64,000 nt of DNA from Aphelocoma coerulescens (taxonomy: Eukaryota; Chordata; Aves; Passeriformes; Corvidae), in NCBI RefSeq assembly GCF_041296385.1, contig NW_027183507.1, forward strand, positions 1 to 64,000, given 5' to 3'. Under the pieces are notes generated by a model. The model searched no databases. It worked only from the letters and a program-made list of their open reading frames with translations, and had not been told where the DNA came from. Position 1 is the stretch's first letter. Each line of letters opens with the position of its first letter. Made by a program: the position numbers and the translations under genes. Shown piece after piece: positions 63,423-64,000 of this stretch.

Positions 63423-64000
63423 TCAGGTCTGGGTGCTTGCTTCCTGGCTTCCACTTGCAGAGTCACTGGCTGGTGTGGTGGCATCAGCAGGCTTTGATGC
63501 GAGGTATGGCTTCACGTTTTTTGCTGGAACCCACTTGATTCCTTCACCTGTGGAAACACATGCAAACCCCTTCCCCCACATTATAAGATTGTATGGTCCT
63601 TCTATTTTTCCTGAGTCTAGATTTTTAATCAAAACTGGGGGGCGCTCTTTCAGTTTTGCTTTTTTGTTGTTCAAAAAATGTCTATAAATGGGGGGATCAG
63701 GCTCTTCTGCAGAGCTATTCAAAAAATTGTAAACATACAAAGCCTTGTTCAACCTCCTTTGAGGTGTATCCTGGACTTCTCCCCCTCTCTGTTGATCTAA
63801 AATGCGTTTTAGGGTTTGATGTGTTCTTTTTAGGGTACTTTTTAGCAGTTGTTTAAGATACGGTGAGCAAATACCACTATCTCTTACAGCCCTTCTTAGT
63901 TCTTTAATTTCGTGAGTGGGGATGGGAACCCACGTTTTGGGACTGTCAGGCTGTTGGCTAGCTATCACAGGCTTAGCTAATAGACTTTCATCTTTACAGC
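63423..64000 (-). pseudogene. ERV-B copy 4 capsid/integrase fusion ORF (partial)
   Basis: The C-terminal ~190 codons, covering capsid N-terminus and the integrase C-terminal domain. The 5' part lies outside the window. Confidence 0.75.

Larger units (their letters stand above)
61290..64000 (-). mobile_element. ERV-B copy 4, cut by the window end
   Basis: Begins at the same satellite position. 3' LTR 61290-62121. The array therefore continues beyond the window. Confidence 0.95.

Noticed and set aside
1..64000. tRNA or rRNA genes
   Set aside because: None recognised by eye; the tRNA-like matches are only the retroviral primer-binding sites.

Overview
The window is vertebrate nuclear DNA, most likely from a bird and plausibly a songbird. 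CR1-type LINE remnants lie at 2040-2325 and 3030-3085, one endogenous retrovirus (ERV) carries an alpharetrovirus-like env, and there is no sign of bacterial gene organisation. Almost everything readable is retroviral or satellite DNA. No host gene could be named. A lineage call needs a database search.

Layout. 1-3190: a decayed ERV pol fragment (minus strand), a nearly perfect 429-bp duplication of a GC-rich CpG segment (1393-1821 and 2545-2973), and CR1 pieces. 3191-12117: a nearly intact gammaretrovirus-like provirus on the minus strand (ERV-A), with 466-bp LTRs differing at about two positions, a 4-bp target duplication (ATCA), a tRNA-His primer-binding site, gag, UAG-linked pol, and env. 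An unexpected 216-codon Cys-rich/Arg-rich ORF sits between pol and env and starts by an ATGA overlap with pol. 12118-16348: mostly unassigned flank, with a cysteine-rich ORF split by the ERV-A insertion, a candidate exon, three diverged copies of a gene-like module, a 420-bp (CTCCTCGTC)-type tract and a possible LTR scrap.

16349-36143: nine head-to-tail units of a roughly 2.2-kb satellite. Unit lengths of 2,126, 2,193, 2,201 and 2,268 bp are explained exactly by 3-5 copies of a 75-bp subrepeat and one 8-bp indel.

36144-64000: a second-level repeat. A defective 6,109-bp ERV (ERV-B; two 832-bp LTRs, 5-bp duplication ACAAA) inserted into one satellite unit. The satellite-plus-ERV composite was then amplified in tandem with an exact 8,382-bp period, giving three full composites and a fourth cut by the window edge. 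ERV-B joins a betaretrovirus-like Gag matrix/capsid start directly to the C-terminal part of an integrase, with protease, reverse transcriptase and RNase H deleted. It keeps an open alpharetrovirus-like env of 462 codons whose last ~37 codons lie inside the LTR. This env is identical in all four copies.

How the parts relate: ERV-A has every gene needed for a retroviral cycle and looks recent. ERV-B cannot replicate alone but has become part of a macrosatellite, so its env is now copied by array turnover rather than retrotransposition.
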